Shown: in pieces, positions 62,296 to 64,000 of the stretch | Layout: every line of letters begins with the position of its first letter | How positions within the stretch are numbered: position 1 is the stretch's first letter | Assembly (NCBI RefSeq): GCF_023145695.1 | Contig: NZ_JAJHVV010000009.1 | Coordinates: forward strand, 124,001-188,000 | From: Vibrio amylolyticus | Lineage (GTDB): Bacteria; Pseudomonadota; Gammaproteobacteria; Enterobacterales; Vibrionaceae | DNA: 64,000 bases | Direction of reading: 5' to 3' | Notes under the pieces: model-generated | The model's database searches: none | What the model was told of the DNA's origin: nothing | What the model saw: only the letters and a program-made list of their open reading frames with translations | Program-made: the position numbers and the translations under genes

Positions 62296-63657
62296 TTAAG
62301 AGTGTGCTGATAACTTCGCAAGCCTAACAGCCGCTGCTTTGTGCCTGTTGATCAGTGCTTCCAAATCAACACCAATAACCTGGCCGTCATGCACTCGCCA
62401 TTTTCCGGCTATCATCACGCGATCCGCTTGTTGCGCCCCGCATAACAATAGTGCGGCAAGTGGATCATGGCTACCAGAAAAACGAATGTCATCGAGTTTG
62501 AACATAGAAATGTCCGCTTGTTTTCCAACATCAAGTACACCGATATCATTTCGTCCCATCGATTGAGCTGACCCTTTCGTTGCCCAGCGAAGCGCATCAA
62601 AATGACTGATATTACTAGAGCCATATTGTAAGCGTTGCAAATACATCGCCATGCGTACTTCACCGATCATGTTAGATCCGTCATTCGAAGCTGACCCATC
62701 AACACCTATCCCAACGTTTACACCGGCTGCTTCTAACTGATTATTTTTACAAATACCGGACGCCAACATCATGTTTGATGTAGGACAGTGGCTAATCCCA
62801 ATCTTTGCCTTACCCAAACGTTTGATTTCATCAAGGTTAAAGTGAATGCCGTGAGCAAGCCATGTTCGTTCGTTAAGCCAGCCCACATCTTCTAAATAAT
62901 CAACGGGACGCAAGCCAAATTTCTCTAAGCAAAACTCTTCTTCATCAATGGTCTCGCATAGGTGAGTATGAGTCATAACATCTTCTTGCTTGGCGATCCT
63001 TGCTGTTTCTTTCATTAAGTCTGTGGTGACGGAAAATGGAGAGCATGGAGCAAGAGCAATTTGTGTCATCGCGCCTTCACTATTGTCGTGGTATTCGCGA
63101 ATAAGCCTTTGGCTGTCATCAATGATCGCTTGCTCAGTTTGAATGGTATGTCTAGGCGGTAATCCACCTTGGTCTTCACCTAAGCTCATTGAGCCTCGGG
63201 TCAATACTGTTCGAACCCCAAGGCTTTTTGCGGACTCAACTTGTAAATCAATCGCGTTTTCTAAGCCAGTTGGAAGTAGGTAGTGATGGTCGGATGCGGT
63301 AGTACAGCCAGACATCATTAACTCTACCAGTGCGAGTTCTGTTGCAACGCTCATCATCTCGGCATCGAGGTTCGCCCAGACAGGGTAGAGCGCTTGTAAC
63401 CATGGAAACAGCTCTTTATTGAGCGCATCAGGGTAGGCGCGAGTCAGCGTTTGATAAAAGTGATGGTGTGTATTCACAAGCCCTGGCGTGATCACATGGT
63501 GTGATGCATCAACGGTGTAGTCGACTACAACGCTGGGTTCTTGGTGACGTGCTAGCAGTTCAACAATTGTGGTACCGCGTACAACCAAACCGCCTTCAGC
63601 GTTTTGGTTAGTGCCGGAGTAAATTGCCAGTGGATTCTTAATCCAGATGGTGTCCAT
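62296..63657 (-). CDS. 8-oxoguanine-deaminase-type amidohydrolase
   Basis: Metal-dependent amidohydrolase of 453 residues. Metal and catalytic motifs: LVNTHHHFYQTL, THTHLCET, LAHGIHF, and GVDGSASNDGSN. It resembles 8-oxoguanine deaminase and related chlorohydrolase-type enzymes (guanine or hydroxyatrazine-like). The likely reaction is deamination of an oxidised purine. It is next to a nucleobase permease gene that starts beyond the window end, which supports a purine substrate. Confidence 0.85.
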   Translation of the reverse strand: MDTIWIKNPLAIYSGTNQNAEGGLVVRGTTIVELLARHQEPSVVVDYTVDASHHVITPGLVNTHHHFYQTLTRAYPDALNKELFPWLQALYPVWANLDAEMMSVATELALVELMMSGCTTASDHHYLLPTGLENAIDLQVESAKSLGVRTVLTRGSMSLGEDQGGLPPRHTIQTEQAIIDDSQRLIREYHDNSEGAMTQIALAPCSPFSVTTDLMKETARIAKQEDVMTHTHLCETIDEEEFCLEKFGLRPVDYLEDVGWLNERTWLAHGIHFNLDEIKRLGKAKIGISHCPTSNMMLASGICKNNQLEAAGVNVGIGVDGSASNDGSNMIGEVRMAMYLQRLQYGSSNISHFDALRWATKGSAQSMGRNDIGVLDVGKQADISMFKLDDIRFSGSHDPLAALLLCGAQQADRVMIAGKWRVHDGQVIGVDLEALINRHKAAAVRLAKLSAHS

Positions 63658-63795
63658 TCATGGTAGTCCTTAGCCATCTCAACCTTTTCAGGGAAGAGGG
63701 TCTTTTCATTGTATTTTTTGGTTGTAAGCACCGTATTTATTGCAAAGGTGCGCTTATTTCGACAAAGCGAAAATTTGTGTTCTTATATTTATCCG

Positions 63796-64000
63796 TTAAT
63801 TTGAATTCTTAGATGATGTTAATGGCGCCGATGTTTCTAATGTATCGTCTTGTTGTACGTTCGTTTCATTAAGAGATTGTTCGGCCATCTCTTCTTCTAC
63901 CTGCAACTGACTTTCGGCTAACGCTTCTTTCTCTTCTTTTGCGGAAGACTTTGGAAGCAAGATATTCAATAGAACCGTTACGATGGTGCCTGTTGTGATC
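63796..64000 (-). CDS. Nucleobase:cation symporter (NCS2-type permease), C-terminal end only
   Basis: The frame is open to the right edge. The visible part, about 68 residues, starts ITTGTIVTVLLNILLPK, the last membrane helix of a xanthine/uracil-type NCS2 permease, then a long acidic cytoplasmic tail (KEEKEALAESQLQVEEEMAE) with a run of Ser and Thr at the end. It lies upstream of the deaminase gene on the same strand, consistent with a purine salvage pair. The family call rests on this short end and is moderate. Confidence 0.6.
   Translation of the reverse strand, partial: ITTGTIVTVLLNILLPKSSAKEEKEALAESQLQVEEEMAEQSLNETNVQQDDTLETSAPLTSSKNSN

Noticed and set aside
1..64000. Prophage, integron or insertion sequence
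   Set aside because: No integrase, transposase, attC-like array or terminal repeats were recognised in either strand.

Overview
The window looks like a piece of a Vibrio (or close Vibrionaceae) chromosome. The coding style, many paired regulators, chitin-degrading enzymes, diguanylate cyclases and the DUF2860-type outer-membrane protein all point that way. I cannot name a species. About 55 protein genes are visible. I found no tRNA, rRNA, CRISPR array, insertion sequence or prophage. Both ends are cut: a tartronate-semialdehyde-reductase-type dehydrogenase lacks its start on the left, and a nucleobase permease lacks its front on the right.

Layout. (1) 1-9736: housekeeping and accessory genes: beta-hydroxyacid dehydrogenase, TetR and LysR regulators, PhzF-like protein, HAD phosphatase, M15-like peptidase, a TPR-GGDEF protein, a stand-alone CBM48 protein and an esterase. 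Two small genes sit here (3903-4079 and 5054-5179). (2) 9924-18142: a sugar module. It has a LacI regulator, a perfect inverted-repeat operator, a Lac/cellobiose-type PTS (IIB, IIC, IIA), an uncharacterised TIM-barrel-like protein, a secreted GH20 chitobiase and a DUF2860 protein. (3) 18271-31954: an envelope region. A GtrA/ArnT-like/ArnC-like glycan-transfer operon, a DedA-LssY protein, a glycosyltransferase and a cytochrome c are mixed with two closely related two-component systems, followed by an RND efflux pump. (4) 32109-36929: a decayed stretch. It holds an MFS pseudogene, an intact diguanylate cyclase, and a PhnD-like binding protein and sensor kinase that both carry frameshifts; one frameshift lies in a CAAAG repeat. 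(5) 37207-42024: a class III aminotransferase, a BKACE enzyme and a TAXI binding protein, convergent with a GAF histidine kinase. (6) 42239-50125: CDGSH-FMN glutamate-synthase-like protein, pirin with a divergent LysR, a large secreted GH18 chitinase, and a divergent Lrp/LysE pair. (7) 50201-57300: a YtrA-type GntR/ABC operon, a predicted 28-residue membrane peptide gene, a DUF1330 protein, an ABC-F ATPase with a structured leader, and a secreted PKD metalloprotease. (8) 57555-64000: RsgA, an orphan Hpt protein, a NemA/NemR-like divergent pair with three matching operator palindromes, an unknown 236-residue protein, an 8-oxoguanine-deaminase-like amidohydrolase and a permease end.

How it fits together. 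Two polymers recur: chitin (secreted GH18 at 46246, secreted GH20 at 14287, PTS uptake at 11255) and protein (secreted metalloprotease). The envelope cluster and its sensors probably modify the cell surface and export toxic compounds in response to external signals. All functions are read from motifs and context; no database search was possible.
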